From: Nitrospira sp.
GTDB taxonomy: Bacteria; Nitrospirota; Nitrospiria; Nitrospirales; Nitrospiraceae
Direction of reading: 5' to 3'
Assembly: GCA_030123565.1 (NCBI GenBank)
Contig: CP126122.1
Span: 1,499,001-1,563,000, forward strand
Length of the DNA: 64,000 bases
Part shown: piece by piece, positions 1 to 8,533 of the stretch
Layout of the letters: the number at the start of each line of letters is the position of its first letter
Position numbering within the stretch: the first letter of the stretch is position 1
The notes under the pieces: generated by a model
What the model was told of the DNA's origin: nothing
Databases searched by the model: none
Seen by the model: the letters and a program-made list of their open reading frames with translations, nothing else
Made by a program: the position numbers and the translations under genes

Positions 1-737
1 AATGCACGGGGGTGTTTAACCGGCGCGCGGATTTGGAACGTCACCTGGCGGCGGGCGCCAAGACGGTCATCCTCTCGGCGCCCGCCAAAGACCCGGAAAT
101 TGCGACCATGGTTCATCGGGTGAATACGGCAAACGGCCCGACGGCAGGAGTCATCTCCTGCGCCAGTTGCACCACCAACTGTATTGCCCCCGTGGTTGAG
201 GTCATGGGAAGAAGAATCGGCGTCGAGAAGGCCATCATGACCACGGTGCACGCCTACACCGCCACCCAGGCGATCATCGATCGCCCGAACAAGAAACGAC
301 GCCGGGGGCGCGCCGCCGCGGTGAATCTGATTCCATCATCGACCGGGGCCGCCGTGGCGACCACCAAGGCCCTTCCACAGTACGCGGGCAAATTCGACGG
401 TCTTGCCGTTCGTGTCCCGCTGGCGATCGGTTCTCTTGCGGACCTTGTGTTTCTCACGAGCCGGCGCACGACCGTTGAAGAAGTCAATGCCGTCTTTAGG
501 GAGGAAGCGAGTAGCGACCGCTACCAAGGCGTGCTGGGTGTGGCCGATGAACCTCTTGTCTCGTCGGATATCATTCAAGACCCCCGCGCGTCTATCGTGG
601 ATCTCGAACTGACGCAGGTGGTGGACGGCAACCTCGTCAAGGTCATGAGCTGGTATGACAACGAGTGGGGCTATGCGTCTCAGATGATCAGGGAAGCCGT
701 CAGAATCGCCCACGCATCGAAGGCAGCCCAGCACTGA
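1..737 (+). CDS. gap: Type I glyceraldehyde-3-phosphate dehydrogenase, 5'-truncated by window edge
   Basis: NAD(P)-dependent GAPDH of glycolysis/gluconeogenesis, cytosolic. About 244 residues are visible; the frame is open to the left edge and already reads CTGVFNRR there, a conserved internal GAPDH motif, so the N-terminal Rossmann part lies outside. The catalytic cysteine is in ASCTTNC (codon near 168). TVHAYTATQ carries the catalytic histidine, followed by NLIPSSTGAA, and the C-terminus has the typical SWYDNEWGYASQM. The residue before ASCTTN is Cys rather than the usual Asn (SCASCTTN). The first in-window GTG (12) is not taken as a start. Nothing visible shows operon linkage downstream. 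Confidence 0.95.
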   Translation, partial: CTGVFNRRADLERHLAAGAKTVILSAPAKDPEIATMVHRVNTANGPTAGVISCASCTTNCIAPVVEVMGRRIGVEKAIMTTVHAYTATQAIIDRPNKKRRRGRAAAVNLIPSSTGAAVATTKALPQYAGKFDGLAVRVPLAIGSLADLVFLTSRRTTVEEVNAVFREEASSDRYQGVLGVADEPLVSSDIIQDPRASIVDLELTQVVDGNLVKVMSWYDNEWGYASQMIREAVRIAHASKAAQH

Positions 738-828
738 GACCTGTTGGGGCAATCAGACGGATGGGCTTCACCGGCGGCGTACCGGTTCTCTGGAAAAGCA
801 GGGCCGATGTGCAGAAAAAGCAACTCCA

Positions 829-1116
829 TCAAGGATTCCAGCGATACCCGCTCTCTCCATGGAGCCGCATTTCCTGCGCCACGTCCTCTGCGGCGAGGCG
901 TTCAAGGGGCGCGGACGTGAAATTCTTGTCCGCCAGGATCGACCATCCGAGGATCAGCTTGAAAAGCTTCTTGCCGTTATTGACGGTAAAGGTGTGCGTG
1001 AGAGCTCTGTCGGCCTGATATATGACCGCAAAGTTTTCGAATTCTCTCGTGAGGTAACCGATGACCGCCTCGACATTGGTCTTGATCCATGGCGCGTCGC
1101 CCAAGCTGTCTCCCAT
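829..1116 (-). CDS. Small conserved-looking hypothetical protein, 95 aa
   Basis: Unrecognised protein. The ATG at 1116 (minus strand) was chosen because a GGGAG Shine-Dalgarno sits about 8 nt before it; the frame stays open upstream to 1263, but that extension looks non-coding. The protein begins MGDSLGDAPWIKTNVEAVIG and is soluble, with mixed alpha/beta character, no signal peptide, no membrane segment and no cysteines. The product is convergent with gap. It may be a lineage-specific protein; no function is assigned. Confidence 0.5.
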   Translation of the reverse strand: MGDSLGDAPWIKTNVEAVIGYLTREFENFAVIYQADRALTHTFTVNNGKKLFKLILGWSILADKNFTSAPLERLAAEDVAQEMRLHGESGYRWNP

Positions 1117-1479
1117 CGGAGAATCTCCCTTCGTCTCTCTGAAAAAGTTCGGGTAAATTGCACGCGGTCCGGCAAGAGATGCCTTTGCTGGAGACTCTGA
1201 CCCCTCGGCCGCGAATGGCATATTCTGCTGGTACCTCGCAGTCCACGCTCCCGTTATGTGCATGGGTTGTGCTCGTCAGGCCGCCCCGCTCCACGATGCG
1301 CCTCGGAGTCGATCCGCCCAGCATTCTCGAGGAGGCGATGATTCCACAGCCGGCATGATATCCGGTGGAGCGAGCCATTTTGCACAGGTCGCACAGTGCG
1401 AAGTTGCCGGTATAGCTGTTGAGTCGCTTGATGATCCTTGTGTTTAACCATGTCGGTAGCCTGGCAGGAATAATGCTCC
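1117..1479. other. Gene-poor stretch
   Basis: No convincing gene is visible on either strand. Open frames cross it on both strands but they lack ribosome binding sites and recognisable motifs. It separates the 95-aa minus-strand gene from the phosphorylase relic and presumably holds the promoter of the former. Confidence 0.4.
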
Positions 1480-1944
1480 ATGAGGCTTGCTCATCATGAG
1501 AAGGATCGCCTTCGACGCTCGGAGCAGTACTACCTTCCGGCTGCCGCCGCATATCAGGAGCGCGGTCTCGATCGAGGCGCGGTGGGCAGACAAGTCGTCG
1601 ATTGGCAACATACGCTCGAGCAACGATGCGCCTCAGTGGGCTTCGGTGAGATGAATGTGACGTCGGATGGGAGGCAGTTTTTCTTTGAGGTTCAAGTCTT
1701 TCTCCACGACCTCGATCCCGCGGTGGTGCAAGGTGAATGGTATGTCGATGCCATCACCGGCGATGACACGGTCCGGCGGGAAATGGCGCACGTTCGCCGA
1801 CTGGCCGGTGAATCAGGAGGAGCGATCTATCGCGCATCGGTCTCGGCAGCCTGTTTCGCAACGGACTATACGGTGCGCGTCATCCCGTACCATGCCGGTG
1901 TGGCGGTGCCCCTCGAAGTCGATCTCATTCTCTGGCAGCGGTGA
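1480..1944 (+). pseudogene. C-terminal relic of alpha-glucan (glycogen) phosphorylase, GT35
   Basis: The 154-residue frame matches only the extreme C-terminus of bacterial alpha-glucan phosphorylases. A YYLPAA motif near residue 18 is followed by the tail segment with DYTVRVIPYH and the terminal ILWQR. Family members are about 700-850 aa, so the glucan-binding part and the PLP-lysine part are missing. No phosphorylase remnant is recognisable in the 300 nt upstream. It is most likely an inactive fragment left by deletion or rearrangement. An ATG at 1480 with a weak AGGA upstream would allow translation, so a small expressed domain cannot be excluded. Confidence 0.55.
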
Positions 1945-2584
1945 ATCCAGCTCGAGCGGGAGAAGGACGACAAAAGATCACCTGTGAAGGAGTCAGCAAA
2001 GTTGAACGACCTGCAGCCACCGACGGATCGGGTGCGGTCCCGATCAGGCTTGGCCGCTATACAGTCGCACGTAGCCATGAGTGAGACGACGCCTGAACGC
2101 CCTCTGCGTGAGTATGCGACAGAGGTCTGCGAGCGCACCGGTGTTAGGTGGGTAGGAATTCCACGAGCACCAGGTGAGCGGCTTCAATCCGTGCACGGGC
2201 GCGCCGCTCCTCCCCCCCAGGTCCCCTTTCTATTCAGTCTCGATGAGGGAAGATCGTGACGGGTCGCGATTTTTCGCGACGCCGTCACGGCAGTCGAGAT
2301 ATGACGGCAGAATTGCGCTGACCCCATAGGCTGGTCATCTGATTCTAACTATCGGTATTCCCGCGCGTTTTCCTCAAAGACTGCTTGCGGTCTCACTTGG
2401 CATCTGGCTTGCTCAGCTACGGCCCAGGCATAGGTCTTGGAGAGAGCCGGGAAGCCGGCGTCGCGGATTGGGAGGCGAAGAAGAATCTGGCCGAGGTGTG
2501 GATGTGCCATGGACTGGCGAGGTGCAACGAGGCCGGACAACGGACCGTGCGTCTCATCAGATGAGACAGCAGGGAGGAACGGTC
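1945..2584. other. Gene-poor stretch with one strong hairpin
   Basis: No convincing coding sequence is seen. A short frame at 1984-2259 has no motif and proline/arginine-rich composition typical of chance frames in GC-rich DNA. A long inverted repeat at 2255-2289 is listed separately. The 3' end supplies the ribosome binding site of the lipoprotein gene at 2585. Confidence 0.4.
2255..2289. repeat. Long perfect-type hairpin (15-bp stem, TTTT loop)
   Basis: The left arm at 2255-2269 pairs with the right arm at 2274-2289 over 15 base pairs with one bulged C, closing a TTTT loop at 2270-2273. No T-run follows on either strand, so it is not a standard intrinsic terminator. It could be a transcription barrier, a protein-binding dyad or a mobile-element remnant. 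Confidence 0.6.
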
Positions 2585-3178
2585 ATGAGCGTGGGTGAAC
2601 CTACCAGTTGGTCTCACCGCTGTGCGAGAAACGCGCTGACGTTCAGAGGTGTGACCTACTTGGTGGCGCAGCGGTGCCGATCCGCCTTCGTGGACCTCCT
2701 GCTCCTTATGGGCCTCGCGATGAGCCTCGGGGGGATGGCTGGCTGTCAGTTCTCGTGGCCGTTCGATCGGTCAGCACCACTGCTCGACCATGCACACTTT
2801 ATGGATGCCTGGCAAACCTATCTCCACTGTCGATCAAGCGTGGAGCCGGACGAAATCCGTATCGACCTTGATCAACTTCATCGCGTCGCCCAAAAGGTCG
2901 CCCTCCTGAACCAGGTCTCCCCTCTGGTCCCGGCTGGGATCAGACCTCTCATTGCCGCACCGCTTATCAGGTTGGCCGTTGATCCTCACGAAATGGTCCT
3001 GGCCTGCGCACTTCATGGGAGCAGGGTGGCTCAATCCGCCGGACGACCGGAGGTGGCGGTGGAACTGTTCCGCACGGTCTTGGCTTCAGAGGGAGCAGCG
3101 GACTCCGCCTTCCATGCCCCCGCGTTGGCTCGGAAGGTTCGGCACTCCGAGTCGGCAAGAGAGGCCGACAGGGAATGA
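2585..3178 (+). CDS. Putative lipoprotein, 197 aa, unknown function
   Basis: The start is the ATG at 2585 with a GGGAGG Shine-Dalgarno about 8 nt upstream. The N-terminus has a basic region, a hydrophobic core near residues 36-50 (FVDLLLLMGLAMSLGG) and a lipobox-like GMAGC, suggesting export and lipidation. The first 35 residues before the core make the signal unusually long, so a later in-frame start is possible. The remainder is a soluble, partly helical domain ending in a charged tail. No family is recognised. It precedes hpnR by about 290 nt in the same direction. Confidence 0.55.
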   Translation: MSVGEPTSWSHRCARNALTFRGVTYLVAQRCRSAFVDLLLLMGLAMSLGGMAGCQFSWPFDRSAPLLDHAHFMDAWQTYLHCRSSVEPDEIRIDLDQLHRVAQKVALLNQVSPLVPAGIRPLIAAPLIRLAVDPHEMVLACALHGSRVAQSAGRPEVAVELFRTVLASEGAADSAFHAPALARKVRHSESAREADRE

Positions 3179-3471
3179 CCGGCTGACTCTTCGCAGCAGT
3201 GCCGAGCAGGAGAGCCATCGACGAACAGAGGACGAGGAGGCCGACATGATACGCATCGACCGGATGTTGCAGGTTTCTGTGCCGCCTGCACCGAGAGAGG
3301 TCTCGGCGATCGGCAGACAGGCGGCGATGTCGTGGTTCCGTGTGTCCACGTCCCGTTTATCCTGCCAGGCCAGTGGTGAGGCGTCAAAGACGAGGAGGAG
3401 TCGCGTGTTCGCAGAACAATCTATCCCGGTTATCAGACGAAAAGTCGCGTCGAAAGGAGGGCGGTGCTCAC

Positions 3472-5016
3472 ATGAAAGTGCTGGCTGTTCATCCAGGTCC
3501 TCTGATGTATACAAAAATTTACTTGCGGCTGGAACCATTGGGGCTGGAACTGGTCGCGCAGGCCATGCGCACGGCCGGCCACGACGTGCGCATCATTGAT
3601 CTGCAGGTGGAGACCCACCAGGATTATGTGAAGCTGATCGAGGAGTGGAGGCCCGATGCGATTGGCTTCTCCTGCAATTACCTCCCGAACGTGCCAGAGG
3701 TCATCGACCTGGCCAAACTCACGAAGAGCCGGCTGCCTCACAGCGCCGTGTTTGTGGGCGGCCACAGTGCCTCATTCGTAGCCCACGACTTACTCGAACA
3801 CAGCCGGGGGGCGATCGATTGCGTCGTCAAGGGAGAGGGCGAAGGCGTGGTGGCGAGCTTACTCGCGGCGTTCGAGCAGGACCGCCCTGCGGTATCGACC
3901 CTGCCGGGCTGTGTGACGCGAGACGGTGAAGGACCTCCTCCCAGATTTGTGGAGACGTTGAGTGAACTCGGACCGGCCCGCGACCTGCTCCGGCATCGGC
4001 GTAAGTATTTTATCGGCGTATTGGATCCTTGCGCTTCGATTGAATTCACACGCGGTTGTCCCTGGGATTGCTCTTTCTGCAGCGCCTGGACCTTTTATGG
4101 ACGAAGTTATCGGGCGGTCAGTACGGAGCGGATCATCGACGATCTGCTCTGGATCAAAGAGCCGGGCGTCTTCATCGTCGACGATGTGGCCTTCATCCAG
4201 GCCGAGCACGGAATGGCCATCGGCGAGGCGATCGCCAAGCACGGCATCCAGAAACAGTATTACCTGGAGACGCGCGGTGACGTGCTGCTTCGAAACAAGG
4301 ACGTGTTTCGGTTTTGGAAGACGCTCGGATTGAAATACATGTTTTTGGGCATCGAAGCGATTGACGAGGAGGGACTCAAGCAACACCGCAAGCGCATTTC
4401 GCTGGGAAAAAACTTTGAAGCCTTGGAATTCGCCCGCTCGCTGGGCATCACCGTCGCGATCAATTTGATCGCCGACCCCGAGTGGGATCGACAGCGGTTC
4501 GAAACCATCCGGCAGTGGTGTCTGGAGATCCCGGAAATCGTTAACATCAGCGTCAATACGCCCTATCCCGGCACCGAAAGCTGGGTCACGGAACCACGAC
4601 AGATCCAGACGCGTGATTACCGGTTGTATGACATTCAACATGCGGTGTTGCCGACGAAATTGCCGCTCCCTGAGTTCTACGACGAACTGGTCAAGACCCA
4701 ACGGATTCTTAACAGCAAACATCTGGGGTGGGCCGCGCTCAAATCAACGGCGACGATTGCGGCCGGGCATCTGCTGCGGGGCCAAACCAATTTCGTCAAG
4801 ATGCTCTGGAAATTTAACAGTGTCTATAATCCGGCCTTGCAGCTTGCGGACCATGCGCAACCGGTCACCTACGAAATGGCCCTCCCGCGAGGACCTGCGC
4901 ACCCTGTCACTCCGGCTCTTTTGTATATTCACCCGGCCCGCGGGCGGCAAGGACGCCGGCTCGATGAAGCGACGGAACGGTTTGTGGACGACACAAGAAT
5001 GGGCCGGAGCCTGTGA
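3472..5016 (+). CDS. hpnR: Hopanoid C-3 methylase, B12-binding radical SAM enzyme
   Basis: This enzyme would methylate C-3 of the hopanoid A ring using SAM and cobalamin. The 514-aa protein has an N-terminal cobalamin-binding-like domain (about 1-150, with GGHSASF), then the radical SAM core. Cys196, Cys200 and Cys203 in RGCPWDCSFC would bind the [4Fe-4S] cluster. The C-terminal region has the HpnR-like segments HLGWAALK and FNSVYNP. The ATG at 3472 has AGGAGG 11 nt upstream. No other hopanoid gene is in the window. It lies 99 nt before the transaldolase-family gene and may be co-transcribed with it. The assignment rests on recalled family sequence; membership of the B12 radical SAM superfamily is certain, the hopanoid specificity very likely. 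Confidence 0.85.
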   Translation: MKVLAVHPGPLMYTKIYLRLEPLGLELVAQAMRTAGHDVRIIDLQVETHQDYVKLIEEWRPDAIGFSCNYLPNVPEVIDLAKLTKSRLPHSAVFVGGHSASFVAHDLLEHSRGAIDCVVKGEGEGVVASLLAAFEQDRPAVSTLPGCVTRDGEGPPPRFVETLSELGPARDLLRHRRKYFIGVLDPCASIEFTRGCPWDCSFCSAWTFYGRSYRAVSTERIIDDLLWIKEPGVFIVDDVAFIQAEHGMAIGEAIAKHGIQKQYYLETRGDVLLRNKDVFRFWKTLGLKYMFLGIEAIDEEGLKQHRKRISLGKNFEALEFARSLGITVAINLIADPEWDRQRFETIRQWCLEIPEIVNISVNTPYPGTESWVTEPRQIQTRDYRLYDIQHAVLPTKLPLPEFYDELVKTQRILNSKHLGWAALKSTATIAAGHLLRGQTNFVKMLWKFNSVYNPALQLADHAQPVTYEMALPRGPAHPVTPALLYIHPARGRQGRRLDEATERFVDDTRMGRSL

Positions 5017-5115
5017 TTGTACAAACACCGCGAGGCCGGCGTGGAGCATAGGGAAGAACCGTATGGTGAAGTGAAGGGAGCGGCCAAACATGCTGATCTC
5101 GAAGGAGGTGCCTCG

Positions 5116-6315
5116 ATGAATATCTCACGTGTCCAAACCAGACGTCCGATCGTGGCGCTTCGCCTCTTCGGTCAATCCATCTGGGTAGATGGCCTCGAGC
5201 GAAGATCCCTCGACAGTGGCGCATTCAAACAGTCGATCCTCGAAGAAGGTGTAAGTGGAGCTACGTCCAATCCCACCGCCTATGCGAAAGCCATCCTTGG
5301 TGGTGCGGATTATGTCGAGGCCTTGGATGCATTCAGGCGAGAGCCAAGTCTGGACGCGAAGGCTCGCTACGAACGGCTGGCCATCGAGGATATCCAGACC
5401 GCGGCTGATCTTCTGCAGCCGGTCTATGCACGCACGAAGCGGCGTGACGGCTATGTGAGCTGGGGGATATCGCCCTATCTGGCGCGTGATACCATGGGCA
5501 CCCTGGAGGAGGCGCGACGCCTCTGGGACGCCGTCGGACGGGACAATCTCATGATGACGGTGCCGGCCACCCCGGAAGGGATCCCGGCGATCGAGCAGTT
5601 GCTCAGTGAGGGAATCAATGTCAACGTGACCCTGATCTTCTCTCAGGAGACGTATGCCCGTGTCGTCGGGGCCTATCTCCTGGGCCTGGAGCGACTGGCG
5701 GCGCGGGGAGGCGATGTCGGGAGCGTCGCGAGTGTCGCGAGCGTATTCGTCGGCCGCCTTGAGACGGCGACGGACATAGCGTTATCCGCTTACCTCGCGA
5801 CGTCCATGCCTGAAGCGGAAGGGTCTCTATGCAGGAGTCTCCGAGGAAAGATCGCCGTCGCAACCGCCACGCTGATCTATCAACAGCATCTGGCGCTATT
5901 CTCCAGCCCACGCTGGGACGCACTCGCTCGACATGGAGCGATGAGCCAACGGGTACTCTGGGCCGGTACGGGCACGAACGATCCCACGTGCCACGACGGA
6001 CAATACATGGAAGCGATCATTGCTCCGGAAACCGTCACCATGGTGCCCCCGGCGACCATTCGCGCTCACCGAGGCCGAGTCAACAGGCTGAGTGATGGCA
6101 TCGACGACGTGAAGGCTGTATTGCGCGCGTTCGCGCAGACAGGGGTTTCGCTTAAAAAGATCGCGGACCGACTGTTGGAGAAGGAACTGCAGACGGGCAG
6201 GAACGCTTTCGACGAACTCCTGGCCGCCGTTGAGCCTCAGTCCGATGTCGATGCGCCGATTCCACCGACGCAACCTTTCGAGCGAAGGTTTGCGCGAGGA
6301 TGTTCTGCACAGTGA
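5116..6315 (+). CDS. Transaldolase-family protein lacking the Schiff-base lysine
   Basis: A 399-aa member of the long (actinobacterial/cyanobacterial type) transaldolase family. The start is the ATG at 5116 with a perfect AAGGAGGT 6 nt upstream. Family signatures are present: FGQSIWVD at the N-terminus, GATSNPTAY, EGINVNVTLIFS and SVASVFVGR. However, the catalytic lysine of the (I/F)IK(I/V)PAT motif is Thr148 (MMTVPAT), and other normally conserved sites differ: VSWGI for VSIEV, TATLIY for the NA(K/R)LAY segment, and GTNDP for the (V/T)KNP segment. Ordinary sugar-phosphate transaldolase chemistry would need that lysine, so this is probably a pseudoenzyme or has changed chemistry. The reading frame is intact, which argues against simple decay. 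Confidence 0.8.
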   Translation: MNISRVQTRRPIVALRLFGQSIWVDGLERRSLDSGAFKQSILEEGVSGATSNPTAYAKAILGGADYVEALDAFRREPSLDAKARYERLAIEDIQTAADLLQPVYARTKRRDGYVSWGISPYLARDTMGTLEEARRLWDAVGRDNLMMTVPATPEGIPAIEQLLSEGINVNVTLIFSQETYARVVGAYLLGLERLAARGGDVGSVASVASVFVGRLETATDIALSAYLATSMPEAEGSLCRSLRGKIAVATATLIYQQHLALFSSPRWDALARHGAMSQRVLWAGTGTNDPTCHDGQYMEAIIAPETVTMVPPATIRAHRGRVNRLSDGIDDVKAVLRAFAQTGVSLKKIADRLLEKELQTGRNAFDELLAAVEPQSDVDAPIPPTQPFERRFARGCSAQ

Positions 6316-6555
6316 GCACAGCCGGCTTCCCGAGATGTACCATTTGTGAATGATCAAGCCGGACAGACCCACCTCCGCTTTGCAATCAGTCGCCGCATTC
6401 ATCATGGCAACGCATCCACGGGACCCCAAACGACCCTCACTGGACTCATCATAGACGTGCCACGTCGTGTTGAGTGACCGGCCGGTCGCGTTGTGGCTCT
6501 TGTATGTATGGGACAGGATCGGCGAACCTGCTTATGAGCTAAAACTTGAAAATAG
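6316..6555. other. Intergenic region between transaldolase-like gene and tRNA
   Basis: No gene is visible. A 12-bp perfect palindrome (GACCGGCCGGTC, about 6477-6488) is the only notable structure. The region is the 3' flank of the minus-strand tRNA gene and of the plus-strand transaldolase-like gene; neither has an obvious intrinsic terminator. Confidence 0.35.
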
Positions 6556-6631
6556 TGGAGCTGGCGAGAGGAATCGAACCTCCAACCGGCGGTTTACAAA
6601 ACCGCTGCTCTGCCGATTGAGCTACGCCAGC
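6556..6631 (-). tRNA. tRNA-Thr (anticodon UGU)
   Basis: Read on the minus strand, the acceptor stem GCTGGCG (6625-6631) pairs with CGCCAGC (6560-6566). The D-arm contains AGCTCAATCGGCAGAGC, the anticodon loop is TTTTGTAAA with UGU, and the T-arm has the invariant GGTTCGATTCC. CCA is encoded at 6556-6558. Discriminator base is U. All three arms close without mismatches that would suggest decay. Confidence 0.95.
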
Positions 6632-6941
6632 CTACGCGATCATCAAACCGATGTGGCATTGATGGCGTCTGTGGGACAGAAGCCAGAACCCTACAATTCT
6701 TCCTCCGACCTGTCAAGATGAGTTCATGCTCGGCGAGATATGGTCGAAGGTCCTACAGGTATGCCTTCAAGATGTATCTGCTCGGTCGTCCCTACTTTTA
6801 CTTGAATAAAGTTTGATTTACCAATAAGCTGATTCCTGGTCGAGACCTTTCGGCAGGGCATCTCTTCCCGCGGTGAGTCCTCGTCAGTCAGGAAGTGCAG
6901 GTGAGTCTGTTTTCCTCGGGTGGTAGGGAGGAGCACCAACT
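6632..6941. other. Intergenic region upstream of the first NtrC-type regulator
   Basis: It holds the promoter of the divergent tRNA-Thr gene and that of the regulator at 6942. A perfect TAAAGTTT (6807-6814) is followed after 13 nt by GCTGATTC (6828-6835), which loosely resembles a sigma-28 promoter with too long a spacer. TTGAAT (6803-6808) with TAAGCT (6825-6830) could equally be a weak sigma-70 promoter. GGGAGGAG just before the start at 6942 is a clear Shine-Dalgarno. No gene is seen. Confidence 0.35.
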
Positions 6942-8357
6942 ATGAGCCAGTCACACATTCTCGTGATCGATGACGACCCTGCGGTCCGAGCGGTGTTGGC
7001 GGAGACCCTCGTTGCGGAGGGCCATCAGGTGACGGTGGTATCCAACGGTTTGGAAGGGGTGGAAGCCGTCAAGGACCAACCGGTGCACGTGGTGTTGACC
7101 GACCTTCAAATGCCGGGTATCGACGGCCTGGAAACCATCGATCGGATCTCCAAGGTCGATTCTAAAATCATGGCGATCGTCATGACGGGCTACGGCACGA
7201 TCGATTATGCCGTGCGGGCCATGAAGGCGGGAGCGTTTGATTTCATCACGAAACCCTTCGAACCCGATACCGTTGCGGTCGTCGTCAGAAAAGCGCTCGA
7301 TATCTACAAGCTGAAACAGGAGAATCACCTGCTGCGAAAGGCCGTGCGGGATCAATATCGCCTGGAGCATCTGGTGGGCACCAGCGCGCCGATGCGGACG
7401 GTGCTGGATTTCGTCGAAAAGGTCGCCGACAGCGACAGCACGGTGTTGATCGAAGGGGAGAGCGGCACGGGCAAAGAGTTGATTGCGCGCATGTTGCATT
7501 TCAACAGCATGCGACGAGACCGCCCCCTGGTGCCGGTGAATTGCGGCGCGATTCCGGAAAATCTTCTGGAATCGGAACTGTTCGGCCATGAAAAGGGGGC
7601 GTTTACCGGAGCGGCCCACACGAGACTCGGACGGTTCGAATTGGCCCACGGCGGGACGATTTTCCTGGATGAAGTCGGCGAAATGAGTTTGCCGCTCCAG
7701 GTCAAACTGCTCCGCGTGCTGCAGGAGCGATGTTTCGAACGGGTCGGCGGAACGCGGACGATCAATGTCGACGTCCGCATCATCGCGGCCACGAATCAAG
7801 ACCTCGCACAGGCCGTGCAGGAACGCCGGTTTCGGCAGGACCTCTATTATCGACTGCACGTCATCCCCATTCACATCCCGCCCTTGCGGGAGCGGCGCAG
7901 CGACATTCCGCTCCTGGTCAATCATTTCATCGCCCAGTTCAATCGGTTGCGCCGGACCGAGATTCTCGGGATGGAGCCGGATGCGCTGGCTCGTATGGCG
8001 GAAGAAGAGTGGCCGGGAAACATCCGAGAACTCGAAAACATGATCGAACGGCTGGCCGTCCTGAAAAAGAAAGGTTGGATCGCTTTGAGTGACTTACCGG
8101 AGCGCGCGTTCAAGGCGACGGCCGGCAAGACCGCCGAGGCTCCCGAGCACTTTATTCGCTTCTCGGAAGACGGCATCAATTTGACCAAAGAACTCGAACA
8201 TTACGAAAATCAACTGATCGGCGAAGCCTTGCGAAAAGCCAATGGGATCACGAGCAGGGCCGCGCAGCTGCTGCAGGTGAATCGAACGACCTTGGTCGAG
8301 AAGCTGAAACGCAAGGGATTCGATCCCAAAAGTCACGGCTACTCGATTCAGAACTAA
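6942..8357 (+). CDS. NtrC-family sigma-54-dependent response regulator
   Basis: A 471-aa three-domain activator. The receiver is at about 4-120 (acidic pocket DDD near 10-12, phosphoacceptor Asp54 in LTDLQMP, lysine in ITKPF). The AAA+ sigma-54 interaction domain spans about 145-375 (Walker A GESGTGKE, GAFTGA loop that contacts sigma-54, IFLDEVGE Walker B, R-fingers in the LYYRL region). A Fis-type helix-turn-helix is at about 425-465. It stands alone before the TPR-kinase-regulator operon and close to sigma-54 flagellar promoters, so it may be the top flagellar activator; its cognate kinase is not obvious. Its receiver and linker closely resemble those fused to FliH at 17436. Confidence 0.93.
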   Translation: MSQSHILVIDDDPAVRAVLAETLVAEGHQVTVVSNGLEGVEAVKDQPVHVVLTDLQMPGIDGLETIDRISKVDSKIMAIVMTGYGTIDYAVRAMKAGAFDFITKPFEPDTVAVVVRKALDIYKLKQENHLLRKAVRDQYRLEHLVGTSAPMRTVLDFVEKVADSDSTVLIEGESGTGKELIARMLHFNSMRRDRPLVPVNCGAIPENLLESELFGHEKGAFTGAAHTRLGRFELAHGGTIFLDEVGEMSLPLQVKLLRVLQERCFERVGGTRTINVDVRIIAATNQDLAQAVQERRFRQDLYYRLHVIPIHIPPLRERRSDIPLLVNHFIAQFNRLRRTEILGMEPDALARMAEEEWPGNIRELENMIERLAVLKKKGWIALSDLPERAFKATAGKTAEAPEHFIRFSEDGINLTKELEHYENQLIGEALRKANGITSRAAQLLQVNRTTLVEKLKRKGFDPKSHGYSIQN

Positions 8358-8470
8358 TCCCCCAGATCCGACCGGTTACCAGCCGTCAATTTCTTGACCG
8401 ACCATGGACCAGGCCTGTTGGGTTTTCTGACAACAGCAGTGATCCGGCACCCTTCAGGCGTGCCTTTTCA

Positions 8471-8486
8471 CGGCAAGTCGTCTGCC
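8471..8486 (+). promoter_or_regulatory. Candidate sigma-54 promoter before the TPR-kinase-regulator operon
   Basis: CGGCAAG, four bases, CTGCC: the GG and GC doublets are exactly 10 nt apart as sigma-54 requires, and the element ends 47 nt before the GTG at 8534. The -12 box is imperfect (CTGC for TTGC), and the same bases form a GGCA-N7-TGCC dyad, so an operator is the alternative. Confidence 0.35.
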
Positions 8487-8533
8487 TATCGCAGCTTTCT
8501 TAAGGGCATGAGACTTGCTGAATTCCTCCTCCT

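Noticed and set aside
1984..2259. Plus-strand frame of 91 codons
   Set aside because: No motif and a Pro/Arg-rich tail; GAAGGAG overlaps its start codon rather than preceding it at a useful distance. Treated as chance.
3246..3599. Plus-strand frame of 118 codons with a strong GAGGAGG before its ATG, ahead of hpnR
   Set aside because: It overlaps hpnR by 128 nt in another frame, is Arg/Ser-rich without any motif, and ends inside hpnR. The ribosome site is suggestive but not enough.
6467..6721. Plus-strand frame of 84 codons
   Set aside because: It runs across the tRNA-Thr gene on the other strand and has no protein-like features.
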